Shown one piece after another: positions 60,162 through 60,213 of a stretch of DNA of 60,213 nt (position 1 is its first letter; every line of letters starts with the position of its first letter). A program made the translations under genes and the position numbers. The stretch lies in NCBI GenBank assembly GCA_032095175.1, contig DAMCZI010000031.1:1-60213 (forward strand), read 5' to 3'. The DNA is from DAMCZI01 sp032095175 (GTDB taxonomy: Bacteria; Bacillota; Clostridia; Clostridiales; Caloramatoraceae). The notes under the pieces were generated by a model. It was given only the letters and a program-made list of their open reading frames with translations, had not been told where the DNA came from and did not search any database.

Positions 60162-60213
60162 AGGCGTATTAAAGAAAATAACAAGTCAAAGATTTTGAGG
60201 ATATTTTGCGTCA
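60162..60213. repeat. Repeat family D, copy cut by the window end
   Basis: It begins AGGCGTATTAAAGAAAATAA and ends GGATATTTTGCGTCA. This is the reverse complement of the right arm of the copy at 52050-52210, with a single extra A. The other arm would lie beyond the window. Confidence 0.85.

Noticed and set aside
6783..60213. Repeats as CRISPR arrays
   Set aside because: The copies are dispersed, palindromic and kilobases apart, with no regular spacers and no cas genes in the window.

Overview
The window looks like chromosome of a low-GC Gram-positive anaerobe in the Clostridia (Clostridiaceae-like). The evidence is strongly AT-rich intergenic DNA, AGGAGG-type ribosome sites with frequent TTG/GTG starts, and Clostridium-type gene order: murB, PHP protein, rapZ, yvcK, whiA, dnaE, pfkA, pyk, then uvrA-uvrB, then a minJ-like gene, ctpB and ftsXE. 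Species is not assigned.

Positions 1-4860 are the decayed end of an integrative conjugative element. It holds frameshifted parA and truncated parB remnants, a small element-type protein, a cargo pair (TetR regulator plus membrane-anchored M23 peptidase) behind an operator-flanked promoter, a Cys-rich KTR protein, an XRE regulator, a 20-codon stub of a sigma-like gene and the C-terminal part of a large serine recombinase. The recombinase runs into the 3' end of rlmD, a known type of attachment gene, so the rlmD tail is an att junction.

From 4815 to about 42700 the chromosomal backbone is almost entirely on the minus strand: rlmD, small membrane and redox genes, pyk, pfkA, a chemoreceptor, dnaE, a DRTGG/CBS regulator, whiA-yvcK-rapZ, murB, rsmF, two PHP phosphoesterases, uvrC, a class B PBP with FtsW/RodA and an FHA protein. 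Plus-strand genes interrupt this: an MFS exporter with its ArsR-like regulator, and an amidohydrolase. The rest holds a NUDIX gene, uvrA, uvrB, a tandem P-loop ATPase, ribosomal L25/Ctc, a diguanylate cyclase, a soluble PAS histidine kinase, and a division block (MinJ-like PDZ protein, CtpB, coiled-coil M23 hydrolase, FtsX, FtsE).

The outstanding feature is dnaE (14530-21161). It looks like broken fragments but reconstructs to one intact polymerase III alpha subunit of about 1159 residues once one 426-residue LAGLIDADG intein and three group I introns are removed. Two of the introns are separated by an exon of only 33 nt (11 residues). The middle intron carries a LAGLIDADG endonuclease gene in its P1 loop and sits beside the catalytic aspartates. 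The outer two introns are close relatives with clear P1 and P10 pairings, which fixes their splice sites.

The second notable layer is at least four families of non-coding palindromic repeats between genes. Family A is a dual hairpin (8 copies) whose stems show compensatory changes. Family B is a palindrome with a conserved GGTYCGA centre (3 copies). Family C is a CTTGAG hairpin (3 copies). Family D is a long inverted repeat beginning AGGCGTATTAAAG (one full copy, one cut by the window end). No rRNA, tRNA or CRISPR array was found.
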